Shown: one piece after another, positions 10,850 to 20,042 of the stretch
How positions within the stretch are numbered: position 1 is the first letter of the stretch
Layout of the letters: the number at the start of each line of letters is the position of its first letter
Origin: Glandiceps talaboti
Lineage: Eukaryota; Hemichordata; Enteropneusta; Spengelidae
DNA length: 35,000 bases
NCBI RefSeq assembly: GCF_964340395.1
Contig: NC_135551.1
Coordinates: forward strand, 3,941,963 to 3,976,962
Reading direction: 5' to 3'
Notes under the pieces: model-generated
What the model was told of the DNA's origin: nothing
Database searches by the model: none
What the model saw: the letters and a program-made list of their open reading frames with translations, nothing else
Position numbers and translations under genes: made by a program

Positions 10850-10865
10850 CCACCCCCCGTTTTCC
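10850..10865 (-). other. Polypurine tract
   Basis: In the element's sense, AGGAAAACGGGGGGTGG abuts the 3' LTR's first base. The G-run immediately before TG is the usual plus-strand primer of LTR elements. Confidence 0.85.
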
Positions 10866-11561
10866 TAAAGGAGCGACCCGCGACTTGAGAACTGGAGAAA
10901 CATGACGAGTGGCATAGCCAAAACTTTCTTGTAAATTTGTTTTTCCTTATATAACAACTAAGTAACACCGTTGCATAGATACTATATGTAATCGGTAATC
11001 AGGTAAAATCGTCTCAATGAATGTTAAATACAGAGTATATAAATATATATGAGAAAAATACATGTATACATAGAATAAATTACAATGTAAACCAATTATG
11101 AAATCAAATAAGCGATTAAAATAGCATAGTAACCTCGATATATATCTTGAATAAACATGAAAGTAAACATAGCACTTGAAGTAGTCAAATATAAATATTG
11201 ATTATGGAATACAGTAATTGACAGTAATCGACAGTAGTGATCAGTCCTGTAAATATATGAAAAAAATCTCAAGAGAATAAAATGTCACGAACAAAAAAAT
11301 CCGAAAAGACGACAGCATAAGTCGTAAAACATGATAAAAGTCCAAATGTTCGTCTCAAAAACATGCATTCAATACCCGTAAAATAAAAGTAAATACACAA
11401 TCAAATGAAAATAATTGTAAATCATATATGCAACGGATTGTTCTACAAAAGTACAGTAAGTTATAGCATTCCTGCAATTAGAATGCAAGTCAAGTCCGTA
11501 GTCAAAAATCGTAGTCAAAATTCAAAATGAAATCCAAAATTCAATGTCAGCGAAGCAAGAC
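10866..11561 (-). other. Element 3' untranslated region
   Basis: About 700 bp between ORF3 and the PPT. It is very AT-rich with no open frame of note. Confidence 0.6.
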
Positions 11562-12506
11562 CTAAAATAATGACCATGAGGGAGTATCGTCTTCAGGGGA
11601 GGCCGCAACACTAGCAACACTAGCAGGGCGAATAAGGGGCGTATCGGGGATGTCTGAATGAACATCGGCTACCACCACGCTGCTACTTGTATTCATAGCA
11701 AGCAAACTATCTTCGCAGAGCGGCTCTATAATAATTTCGCGCATATCTAAACAATCGCTATCAGCCTGTGTACCAAAGTCAGTTTGACACCCCTTAGAAT
11801 TAGTCAAGAACAAAAGTTTTGCGTCTATAGGTACTTTAACTGGACAAAAACATTTCTTCCAAAATCTAAAACATTTAAAGCTACACTTATAACACAATAC
11901 GACAATAAGTCCCAGTCCAACTACCGCAATAGCATTAAGTAGGATATCGCTGGTTCCGCCGCTAACAACAGTGCCGGCTTCTGTCGTCAACACAGAGCCA
12001 ACTGAATCCCACGGTATATTTTGTGCACGTATAGGACTGGCACTCAAAATCGCAAGAGTTATAGAAAGCTGTCTAACCCTAAAAAATAAGTATATCACAG
12101 CTGAAATGGTTATAACGTTGAAGATGACACCTACATATCCTGGTATATCGAACCAATCAAACCAAGAATCACCCTTAACTAAGGTACTATCCACATAATT
12201 ACTAAATTCATCCATGGGAGTTAAGTATATATCGGAATGGTTTCTCAATACCTGTGAAACCCTATTCAATTCCAATTTTAATCTACTATCCCTGAACAAA
12301 GACTTATTCCAACTTTCTGTGAACAACTTAACCTGAGGTAGTTGCATAGTTAGTGTGTCATTGAAAGTATAGTCAAACAGTGACGTGTCAAATTCCTTGT
12401 TATACAACGTAGATAAAACAGGAACATTCAAAATATGTTCATAAGTAATCGTCTTATTAGGCTGGCAATTAGCATCTAATGACTCAAAATAATAATAAGT
12501 GGACAT
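11562..12506 (-). CDS. ORF3: two-TM membrane protein, env-like (retroelement)
   Basis: Third ORF of the element, between pol and the 3' LTR, stop TAG at 11564-11562. The first ATG is at 12506 (315 codons), but the frame is open back to 12632. A strong splice acceptor (eight Ts then AG, 12578-12569) lies just upstream, so the mRNA may be spliced and the N-terminus longer. Seen: four N-glycosylation sequons (NKT, NDT, NKS, NHS), an aromatic membrane-proximal stretch (SWFDWFD) before a first hydrophobic segment (YVGVIFNVITISAVIYLFF), a second segment (ILLNAIAVVGLGLIVVLCY), a cluster of five cysteines after it, and an acidic/Ser-rich tail. Position and topology resemble an envelope or fusion-type gene, but there is no furin-like cleavage site or clear fusion peptide, and the length is short for Env. 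Function unknown; env-like is inference. Confidence 0.7.
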   Translation of the reverse strand: MSTYYYFESLDANCQPNKTITYEHILNVPVLSTLYNKEFDTSLFDYTFNDTLTMQLPQVKLFTESWNKSLFRDSRLKLELNRVSQVLRNHSDIYLTPMDEFSNYVDSTLVKGDSWFDWFDIPGYVGVIFNVITISAVIYLFFRVRQLSITLAILSASPIRAQNIPWDSVGSVLTTEAGTVVSGGTSDILLNAIAVVGLGLIVVLCYKCSFKCFRFWKKCFCPVKVPIDAKLLFLTNSKGCQTDFGTQADSDCLDMREIIIEPLCEDSLLAMNTSSSVVVADVHSDIPDTPLIRPASVASVAASPEDDTPSWSLF

Positions 12507-12568
12507 TAAAATGTGCGAGCGACTGTTATAGGGCTTGGTGAAAACAAATATAAATCCCTTAAACAAAC

Positions 12569-12584
12569 CTAAAAAAAAGCGAAA
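12569..12584 (-). other. Candidate 3' splice site for ORF3
   Basis: In the element's sense: CGC, eight T, AG, then GTTTGTTTAAGGG in the open ORF3 frame, about 24 nt after the pol stop. Retroviruses and gypsy-type elements make Env from a spliced RNA in this way. A possible donor of matching phase sits six codons into gag (GT at 18055-18054), but it is weak. Confidence 0.5.
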
Positions 12585-12606
12585 GATTCTGAAGTCGTGC
12601 GAACTA

Positions 12607-15600
12607 TTAAGTAGAGCGTCGTTTGCCTGTAATTACAACCGGATTATCGCGTAAAGATTTAATCGCTTCATCGTTCAAATAAGATTCCGGTATCCACGAA
12701 TTGTCTGAACTTGGATACCCCTCCCATTTCACTAAATATTCCAAAATACCGTTTTTGTGCCGTCCGCGTAAAATCTTATCAATGCGATAATATGTATCGT
12801 CCCCTGCAGGTTCATTTTCTCCTGCTAAACTATCACTGTCATAATCAATAGGTACTCGTGAAGACGGCTTATTTCGCCTACGTCGATATCTATATCGATT
12901 ATCGTTCGAGTGTCGAATTGAAGCGCTTATAGAAGCCGACTCGCTACTTTGACTTTCTGCGCTTACAGAAGACGAGTCGCTATTTCGACTTTCTGTGCTA
13001 TCGGTTTCTGTTGATGGTGACGTGGGCGTAGGTGAACGGCGAGGAGGAACGAAACCACCCGAATTTTGTGGCGATTGCGTGTCCGTGTCCGTTGTCGAAT
13101 CATCGAGATCGACATCCGGGGTACTACCTTCTAAGGACGTAGATCGGAGCGAACCCTTCTTTAGTCTGTTATGGTGTACTAATTTAGGATATAACTTTCC
13201 TGAATGAACGTAACGCAATCGATAATTGAGTGGCGGTATGAAATCAGCAATTCGATATGGACCCCTATAATATTTGTGAAACTTTCTAGCTCTCCCTGGT
13301 TTCACTGCTGGGTTATATAAATAAACTATATCCCCTATTTTGAATTCGTGTTGTACAGCTCTCTTGTCATAGTGCTCTTTCATTTTTTCCTGTGCGACTT
13401 TAATGTTGTCCATTGCCATCTTTATTGCAATATTTCGTTTTGATGCTAATTCTTTCAGATGAAAATTGATACTTGCCGATTTGCTAACCGCGGGAAGCAA
13501 GGTAACGTCTAGCGGTAGGCGTGGCTCCATTCCAAACAGAACCGAAAATGGCGAAACACCTGTAGAATGATGTGGCGCTACCCTATACGCGAACAAAACT
13601 GCCGCTAAGTATGAGTCCCAGTCATCTCCCCGGTCGGCAACAAACATGGAAAGCATTCCAAGTAACGTCGAATTAAACTTTTCGACGATACCCTGGGTTT
13701 GAGGCCTATATGCCGTTCCAAAACGCTTGGAAACGTCAAAAAAACGACAAAATTCGCGCATTATTTGCGAATTGAAACAGGGCCCCTGGTCTGATAAGAT
13801 GACATTCGGAAAACCGTAATTCGTGAATATGTGCTCGAATAAGATGTTAGCAACTGTAATTGCTGTCATATTCTTAGTAGGAAACGCCCATGCAAATTTC
13901 GATAAGTATTCCGTAATAACAAGAACATAGCTATTCCCTGATTTAGTAACATGAAAAGGCCCACAGAAATCAATAGCTATCCTATCAAATAATCCTGTAA
14001 CTGGAATCGGCAATAAAGGAGCGCGTATTCTATGCCCCGGCTTACGCATTTGGCAATGTACACAACTATTAACGTATTTATGAACGTCTTTAATAAGTGT
14101 ATCCCAAAAGTAACGTTGTCTGATGACACCCAGCGTTTTTAGAACGCCTAGATGTCCACCTGTAACATCATCATGCAATCTCCGCAAAATCAAAAGTCGT
14201 AAATCCTTAGGTACAACAAGCTGGCGCCGTATGTCTTTATCAGATTTATTGCTATTAGGCGTCCAGAAATGATACAGAACTCTGTCAATAATCACGTAAT
14301 TGGCACTTATGCTTGCTATGCGTTTAGCATGTCTATCATCAGTCGGTAAGTCACCCGATTCAAGAAAGTCAATCAGCGGTCTTAGACGATTGTCGTTTCT
14401 TTGCCTATCAGCTATTACACCTGTCCTTCTGTTATCATTCAAGTCATTAACACCTATTAGTTCGTCATCGGAATCTAAAGTCAAACAAGTCATGTTGTCA
14501 ACGCTATTTTCATTGCTAATAGTAAACAAGGTTGGTATGTCAACTACAGGGTCATTGTCAACACTTTGCGTATTAACAACGTCACCTTTATTACTACTGG
14601 ATTCCTGCACTATCTTATCAGTAGAAGGTACCTGGACACATTGTGTATTTGAGGCCGCTGGAGCCGTTTCAACAGAAGTTACATCAGAATTATGAATTCC
14701 GTCATCATAAACCCTACGTGATAATGAATCTGCATGGGGAATTTTGCAGCCCGATCTGTGCACGATGTCAAAATCGAAACCTTGAATTCTGAGTACCCAT
14801 CGCGCTAAACGCCCCGAAGGTTCCGTAGTCTTAATCAAATAGGGAAGGTTAGCATGATCTGTAATAACCGTAAAATGAACAGAATGCAAATATTGTTCAC
14901 ACTGCGAAAGAGCGTGAATCAAAGCTAGAAATTCCCTTTCCGTAACTGTATAATTCTGTTGTGGTTTCGACAGCGCTCTGCCACCATAGCATATAGGTTT
15001 TTCCACACCCTCCTGAATTTGAGCTAACACATAACCTACACTAAAACTACTCGCGTCCGTATATAGAATAAATTCCTCATTAAACCGTGGATGCGCTAGT
15101 ACAGGAGGTGAGATTAACGCCGTCTTTAGTGTATCAAATGCTATTTCACAATCACGTGACCAAACAAAGTCGACGCCTTTCCTTAATAGACCATGCAATG
15201 GATGCGCAATCTTAGCAAAATCCTTAATAAACTTTCTATAGAAATTAGCCAAACCCAGAAATGACTTTAATTCTGTAACCGATTTTGGCGTGGGGAAATT
15301 CTTGACAGCTTCCAATTTAGAAGGATCTGCCATGACCCCGTGTTCGTTGACCCGGTGACCTAGAAATTTGACCTCGCGCCTACCAAAAACGCACTTCCGT
15401 GGTCCTAACTTTAAATTGGCTTCGCGTAAACGTGTAAGAACTTCATCAATATGAATTAAATGATCTTCAAATGTTGCTGAGAACGCTAAAATATCGTCCA
15501 TGTAGGCGCAGCATGAGTCGTTTAGCAAATTTATTAGAACGAACTGTATTGTGTTTTGAAAACTTGCCGAACTATTCATCATTCCCATAGGTAACACCTT

Positions 15601-16938
15601 GAAAGCAAACTTACCGTAATGAGAGACAAAGGAAGTCTTATGTACATCGTCAGGATTTATAGCTATTTGCCAAAATCCCGAACTAAGGTCTAGGGTCGAA
15701 AAATACTTTGGACATTTACTCCCAATGATATCTAAAGTATCTTTTATCCCAGGAAGAGGGAAAGCAATGGGTTCTGTAATAGAATTTATCATTCTATAAT
15801 CTATAACCATACGAAATTCACCATTTGGTTTACGTACTAGTAAAACCGGAGAACTGTAAGGAGAAGTAGAGGGAACTACCAAACCCTGGTCTAACAACTT
15901 ATCAATTTGTCGTTTAATTTCCTCACGCTTATCTGGAGAAGCTTTATATGGAGGGCGAGATACGGTCTTACTACCTGGTTTTAAATTGATTCTATGCTTA
16001 ATTATATCACAATATCCCAAGGTGTTTGTGTCATCAACGAACGCATCCTTATTTTTCCATAATACCTGTTGTAACTGCAATATCTGATCTGAGGTTAAAG
16101 TAGAATCTTCAAAATCAAATGCCTTTAAAAACTCCTGTTTACTTAACCTATTTGGACGTACAACTGGCCCGTTGCGACTAACATTAGTATCAAAAGTATG
16201 GATATCAGTACCATCTGGCAAAATTCTGAAATTACCTAAACGAGTACCTCTCCTCAATTTTACAGGCGTATCCTTACAATTTACTAGTCTAACCGGAACG
16301 CGCCCATTCTGCACAGCACCTAAAACTCTTGCAGTAGCAATACCAATGTGAGCAAGCGACATTGTGTTTGTAGTATGACCTACTATACCGTTAGGGTAAT
16401 TCCCACGAACACGCGCCGATATAACACACTCTGAACGAGCAGGTATAGAATATGTCTTAGACGCGCGTATAAGGGACGATGGACGTAAAGTAACTTTGCG
16501 CTTCATAAAATCAATAGTAGCTCCATTTCTACGTAAGAAATCATGGCCTATAATTAAATCCTGCTTCAATTCTTTGAGGACATAGACTTGCATAGTAATC
16601 GCACGAGTAGTAAAGAAAACAGGAATTCTAAGACATCCTAAAATAGGCAAAGTACGCCCATCTGGCAAAGTAACTATCTTATAACTTGATTTGAAAAGCT
16701 TACACTTTCTTAACTTACGAATATTATTTAACAAAGACTCTGAAATTATTGATACATCGGAACCTGTATCTATAAGTGCTGAAACTTTACGATCAAAAAT
16801 ACGCACATTAATTAAATTATCATTTACAATCATTGACTCTGGCAAATTAACACAATTGAGATTTAAAGATACACCGTTGCGAGACTTCTCATCTGACTGC
16901 TTATACAATTTTCGTCTCGCAACGTTTACCCGTTTTTT
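12607..16938 (-). CDS. pol: Pol polyprotein: protease, RT, RNase H, integrase, chromodomain
   Basis: Frame open from the gag overlap to TAA at 12609-12607. There is no ATG at its head (the first leucine codon, TTG at 16908, is not a credible start), so it is made by -1 frameshift from gag. Counting from 16908: aspartic protease DTG at 47-49 and IIGHDFL at 119-125; RT with YMDD at 469-472; RNase H with YTDAS at 616-620 and ITDHAN; integrase HHCC zinc site (H912, H919, C949, C952) and DD35E triad D980, D1040, E1076; GPY at 1216-1218; Ser/Thr-rich linker about 1260-1340; chromodomain about 1373-1412 with aromatic cage-type residues (Y, W, W). All catalytic residues are present. The chromodomain probably targets integration to particular chromatin. 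Confidence 0.97.
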   Translation of the reverse strand, partial: KKRVNVARRKLYKQSDEKSRNGVSLNLNCVNLPESMIVNDNLINVRIFDRKVSALIDTGSDVSIISESLLNNIRKLRKCKLFKSSYKIVTLPDGRTLPILGCLRIPVFFTTRAITMQVYVLKELKQDLIIGHDFLRRNGATIDFMKRKVTLRPSSLIRASKTYSIPARSECVISARVRGNYPNGIVGHTTNTMSLAHIGIATARVLGAVQNGRVPVRLVNCKDTPVKLRRGTRLGNFRILPDGTDIHTFDTNVSRNGPVVRPNRLSKQEFLKAFDFEDSTLTSDQILQLQQVLWKNKDAFVDDTNTLGYCDIIKHRINLKPGSKTVSRPPYKASPDKREEIKRQIDKLLDQGLVVPSTSPYSSPVLLVRKPNGEFRMVIDYRMINSITEPIAFPLPGIKDTLDIIGSKCPKYFSTLDLSSGFWQIAINPDDVHKTSFVSHYGKFAFKVLPMGMMNSSASFQNTIQFVLINLLNDSCCAYMDDILAFSATFEDHLIHIDEVLTRLREANLKLGPRKCVFGRREVKFLGHRVNEHGVMADPSKLEAVKNFPTPKSVTELKSFLGLANFYRKFIKDFAKIAHPLHGLLRKGVDFVWSRDCEIAFDTLKTALISPPVLAHPRFNEEFILYTDASSFSVGYVLAQIQEGVEKPICYGGRALSKPQQNYTVTEREFLALIHALSQCEQYLHSVHFTVITDHANLPYLIKTTEPSGRLARWVLRIQGFDFDIVHRSGCKIPHADSLSRRVYDDGIHNSDVTSVETAPAASNTQCVQVPSTDKIVQESSSNKGDVVNTQSVDNDPVVDIPTLFTISNENSVDNMTCLTLDSDDELIGVNDLNDNRRTGVIADRQRNDNRLRPLIDFLESGDLPTDDRHAKRIASISANYVIIDRVLYHFWTPNSNKSDKDIRRQLVVPKDLRLLILRRLHDDVTGGHLGVLKTLGVIRQRYFWDTLIKDVHKYVNSCVHCQMRKPGHRIRAPLLPIPVTGLFDRIAIDFCGPFHVTKSGNSYVLVITEYLSKFAWAFPTKNMTAITVANILFEHIFTNYGFPNVILSDQGPCFNSQIMREFCRFFDVSKRFGTAYRPQTQGIVEKFNSTLLGMLSMFVADRGDDWDSYLAAVLFAYRVAPHHSTGVSPFSVLFGMEPRLPLDVTLLPAVSKSASINFHLKELASKRNIAIKMAMDNIKVAQEKMKEHYDKRAVQHEFKIGDIVYLYNPAVKPGRARKFHKYYRGPYRIADFIPPLNYRLRYVHSGKLYPKLVHHNRLKKGSLRSTSLEGSTPDVDLDDSTTDTDTQSPQNSGGFVPPRRSPTPTSPSTETDSTESRNSDSSSVSAESQSSESASISASIRHSNDNRYRYRRRRNKPSSRVPIDYDSDSLAGENEPAGDDTYYRIDKILRGRHKNGILEYLVKWEGYPSSDNSWIPESYLNDEAIKSLRDNPVVITGKRRST
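16875..16924 (-). promoter_or_regulatory. Frameshift-stimulating stem-loop
   Basis: Perfect 11-bp inverted repeat (16875-16885 with 16914-16924; arms CGTTGCGAGAC / GTCTCGCAACG) with a 28-nt loop, starting 7 nt after the slippery heptamer in the element's sense. Stem, spacer and position fit a -1 frameshift stimulator. The long loop leaves room for a pseudoknot. Confidence 0.8.
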
Positions 16939-18071
16939 GGAAAAGCATATCTTGCACCATTTCTATCACAAAATCTGGCCACATGGCCTATCTCCCCGCA
17001 ATTGTAACACCCACGATCAGGATTTGCATAACAATTAGGACTTGAATGCCCTGGCTTATTACAAAATTTACAAATCTGCTTAGCCGTATTAACTTGTCGA
17101 CCGCCATAACGTGGAGTTACTACTGGCGGTCTATTTACGTTAGAATAATTATAGCTCTGCCCTACCCGTGACCGTGGTCCAGCGTTTGCGTAGGGTTCTT
17201 GTCGTATTTGAACAGGCGCTGCTGGTACAGGGAGGGGCGTCACCGCCGCTGCTGATAGCTTCTCATGTAGAACTTCATTCTGTTTTAGCAAAGAGTCGAA
17301 GGCTTGTTGTAAAACCTCTGTAGACGTGTCGGAAGTACGACCAGTTTTCAGTACTTTGACATCATCGTCGAACCGTTCCACCACTTCTGCTGTTCGGGCG
17401 AATGCCACGGCCTCCTGGAAATTGACCGGATCTCTGTTGACTACCGTACTACGTATAGACGGTATTAACCCCTGTAAAAATAAACTAAAAAGCTCGTTAT
17501 CATTTCTGTTATAACGATAGCACATATCCCTTAAACGTGAGGCATATTTTTCGATTGTTTCTTTGTCCATTTGCTTAATTGTTCTTAGCTCTTGATCTAT
17601 ACGCCACTGTGGTGCTCTGTTCTGGAATTGTCCGATGAAAGCTGCACGCATGTTCTCCCAGTTGTTCGCCAGGTCATCAGGCAAGGACGTGTACCATCTC
17701 TCTGCTTCACCAGACATAAGCAGACTAAAAATATTCAGACGTTGAATATTGTCAAACTGCTTAAGGACGACATATGCATCAAATTTACGCAACCATCTGG
17801 TTGGTATTTCATCTTCCTTCCCATAAAATTGAGGTGGTATGATATCGTTACCCACCGTCAAATTCTGCATTCTGTTGGCAATGCGTTGTAGCTCTTGGTG
17901 AACCAGCCGTGCGTCTTGCCGCTGGCCTTGGTTGACCTCTGCTCCATTGTTTTCTGGCTGTGGAGCTTCTTGCTGGATATTCGGGTCTGCTTCTGCCATT
18001 ACTGTAGGTGGCCGTTGACAAGGATGTAAATGTCGGTTTCTTCTCAGTCTTCTACCAGAACGTAATAACAT
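16926..18071 (-). CDS. gag: Gag structural protein
   Basis: 381 codons; ATG at 18071, only 28 nt inside the 5' LTR; stop TAA at 16928-16926. A second in-frame ATG at codon 25 (18 codons before a Gln-rich stretch) could also serve. The middle (about 75-235) is the retrotransposon capsid fold (FYGKEDEIPTRWLRKFDAY, AERWYTSLP, NWENMRAAFIGQF). The C-terminus has two CCHC zinc knuckles (C334-C347 and C355-C368, both C-x2-C-x4-H-x4-C) that bind the RNA genome. An A/P-rich linker precedes the knuckles. Gag packages element RNA into particles; the frameshift at its end sets the Gag to Gag-Pol ratio. Confidence 0.96.
   Translation of the reverse strand: MLLRSGRRLRRNRHLHPCQRPPTVMAEADPNIQQEAPQPENNGAEVNQGQRQDARLVHQELQRIANRMQNLTVGNDIIPPQFYGKEDEIPTRWLRKFDAYVVLKQFDNIQRLNIFSLLMSGEAERWYTSLPDDLANNWENMRAAFIGQFQNRAPQWRIDQELRTIKQMDKETIEKYASRLRDMCYRYNRNDNELFSLFLQGLIPSIRSTVVNRDPVNFQEAVAFARTAEVVERFDDDVKVLKTGRTSDTSTEVLQQAFDSLLKQNEVLHEKLSAAAVTPLPVPAAPVQIRQEPYANAGPRSRVGQSYNYSNVNRPPVVTPRYGGRQVNTAKQICKFCNKPGHSSPNCYANPDRGCYNCGEIGHVARFCDRNGARYAFPKNG
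16932..16938 (-). promoter_or_regulatory. -1 ribosomal frameshift slippery site A AAA AAC
   Basis: In gag's frame the codons read ..CCA AAA AAC GGG TAA, so A|AAA|AAC is in the exact X XXY YYZ phase, one codon before the gag stop. A -1 slip enters the open pol frame. Confidence 0.88.
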
Positions 18072-18081
18072 TAAGTGGACC

Positions 18082-18098
18082 TGTTGGATTTTCCACCA
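18082..18098 (-). other. Primer-binding site
   Basis: One base after the 5' LTR, in the element's sense, reads TGGTGGAAAATCCAACA. The TGG pairs with the CCA end of a tRNA. Which tRNA is not determined. Confidence 0.75.
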
Positions 18099-18099
18099 G

Positions 18100-18552
18100 T
18101 GATGCGAGTCGTAGAGTTGAACGGTATAAGTATGGATAGTTCAGACGTTACACTCTAGCACTCACACTCTCATACTCTCGTACGGGATCGTTCAGGTCCA
18201 AGTCGGGAATTAGTCACGACTGAGAAGATATTTCGGCTTGCCAGAATCACCTAACCGAGAGCTCGTCTCTCGTGAGCTCCTCTCCTGATTCTGGATGTTT
18301 TATTCTCCTCTTAAGTATACTTCGAATACAATGGAATTTACACAACGACTATATAAATAGCAAGTCACACCCTAAGATCATGCCATCATAAAAGTTATTA
18401 TATACTTTTCTCTAACCAATCATGTGAATTTCAATTACATCATGTTTGCCCAGCTTCGTCATCGCCAGTCTATTTCTGACCTAGTGGCCTACAATGCCGA
18501 AATGTAGAATTTATTCCCATAATTCCGAAATACGATATTTTGGATCGTAACA
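18100..18552 (-). repeat. 5' LTR (453 bp)
   Basis: Same sequence by eye as the 3' LTR; TG..CA ends; flanked on its outer side by the AATG duplication at 18553-18556. Confidence 0.97.
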
Positions 18553-18654
18553 AATGTATGTAATGACGACTGTAGTGTACAGATACTGCAGTTGAATGTA
18601 CGTTTTGACGACTGTAGTGTACGAATACAACAGGTGAATGTACGTAATGACGAC
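18553..18654. repeat. 42-bp minisatellite, right remnant (2.4 units), with right AATG duplication
   Basis: Two full and one partial unit continue the array after the element. They are more diverged than the left block (ctgtagtgtac, gtacgttttgac), as expected at an array edge. The first four bases are the right copy of the target duplication. Confidence 0.92.
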
Positions 18655-20042
18655 AATGCCCCCTTAATTAGGTTAAGTACTTTGTCAAAGATTGGTCTAG
18701 ATATCTACACTTTATATCTTCTTGGTGAACACCTCGGTAATTCTAACCTCATTCCCAACAACACGTTCTACGAGTACAATTTATGTTGTAGATCGCCCTC
18801 ACTAGGCCAAATATCACAAAGAGAGGCCAGAACATAAACTTTAACCAGCAACATCATCAACATCAAACTATCTTGCAGCCAAGGGTCAAATTCGATTGTT
18901 TTTGCATTTTTGGAAAGTTTTTCATTTATCAAGAGAAAGAAAACACTTACATTTATAACAGCTTTTACATGTTAGGAGGATTTCTATCTCGACATTTCCA
19001 TTCAGCTCTACCTGTATTAGTTACCATCGCAAGTGTCATGGAGATGCGAGAAATTAACGACCTTATTATTTTATATTCATATTTTCTGGAAACTACAGAC
19101 ATGAATTCCTTGGCTATATGTTTAATTACCATGAATATTGGTATATTATTTTTGCTGGTTATTCACTTGTATGGTGAAAGTATGCCGAATAAAAAAGGTG
19201 CTATACTATCTCGGACTCTTGCTGTCACTTTCATTCTTATCAGACTACATCAATTGTTGAATTGGTTGTTTGTGTTTGCATATTATGTGACTATAGTTAT
19301 GTACATGTGTGACGTAATATCTTGTCTTGTCGATGTATACTAATATATAGTAAGCTGTACATGTGTGACGTAACACCTAGTCTGTTGATGTATACTACAT
19401 GTATATAAACCCAATTATAGTAAGTTGTACATGTTTTGATAAACCCGGCATTGGAGTGAGCTGTCATGAATCTGAAATGAACTTACAATGTAAATAAATG
19501 TGTGTTACGTTTGTTAGCAATCAGAGGGCAGTCTCCACCAGGCCCACAAACGGAATAGGGAGCTTTCGAAACTTTCTTCATTGCTATATACTAAATGGAC
19601 AAAGACATCACTGGTTAGTTCGACACAGAGACAAGTGTACATTCTTCAGGAAGCTAATTTATTCAACCAAACCTTGTGAACAAAAACAGAATTAATTAAC
19701 TCAATAGTACTCTAACTCTAACTGCAAAGATGTACATGATGATAAAGAACTAACGTTATGGCGGTGCAATATAACATACTAATAAATATGACATTAAGAA
19801 GTCAATATTTTCATTTCTGAATGCAATACATGTGTAAATTATTCAAAATTTAACCTGTAGTAATTGTATCTAAAATAAACTTTGTTGTGTTTTAGAAACT
19901 GTTGGTTTTTATTGCCATTAATATTGGACAATAACCCAAGAGTGACATAAATAGTATTTTGGCATTTTAGAAAAAAATGACGTTGAGTGTGTTTGAAAGA
20001 TAAGAATGTCTTGAGATTGATATTGGTAGTTTACAAATCATT
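18655..20042. other. Intergenic stretch with a weak hydrophobic ORF
   Basis: No recognised gene. An open frame ending at 19343 (ATG candidates at 18969 and 19038) encodes two hydrophobic segments (SLAICLITMNIGILFLLVIHL and LHQLLNWLFVFAYYVTIVMY), with AATAAA at 19493-19498 downstream. It matches no family I know, and AT-rich random DNA often looks hydrophobic. A short frame at 18655-18837 is likewise unassigned. Confidence 0.4.
18969..19343 (+). CDS. Hypothetical small membrane protein (doubtful)
   Basis: 124 codons from the ATG at 18969 (MLGGFLSRHF..), stop TAA at 19341-19343. There are two probable transmembrane segments and an intervening Lys/Arg loop (MPNKKGAILSR). No homology is recognised and no signal peptide is obvious. 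A poly(A) hexamer lies 150 nt downstream. It could equally be a chance frame or a remnant of a mobile element. Confidence 0.2.
   Translation: MLGGFLSRHFHSALPVLVTIASVMEMREINDLIILYSYFLETTDMNSLAICLITMNIGILFLLVIHLYGESMPNKKGAILSRTLAVTFILIRLHQLLNWLFVFAYYVTIVMYMCDVISCLVDVY

Larger units (their letters stand above)
10397..18552 (-). mobile_element. Complete Ty3/gypsy LTR retrotransposon (chromovirus-type) with a third ORF
   Basis: 8,156-bp element on the minus strand. Order in its own sense: 5' LTR (18552-18100), PBS, gag, pol (PR-RT-RNaseH-IN-chromodomain), membrane-protein ORF3, about 0.7 kb untranslated, PPT, 3' LTR (10849-10397). LTRs start TG and end CA and read the same by eye over all 453 positions; 4-bp target duplications flank them and the reading frames are intact. 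All this indicates a very recent insertion, possibly still able to move. IN after RNaseH places it in Ty3/gypsy; the C-terminal chromodomain places it with chromoviruses. An added env-like ORF is not usual for that group. Confidence 0.97.

Noticed and set aside
16906-16908. TTG as the start of pol
   Set aside because: Not a normal eukaryotic start. The frame is open upstream into the gag overlap and the frameshift signal explains its expression.
18054-18056. Splice donor early in gag (TCTG^GTAGAA) for a spliced ORF3 message
   Set aside because: The phase is compatible with the acceptor at 12569, but the donor matches the consensus poorly and other donors in the leader cannot be excluded. Kept only as a note.
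18592-18837. Open frame running out of the minisatellite into unique DNA
   Set aside because: Its start is inside the repeat, it lacks any known domain and it probably is a chance frame.
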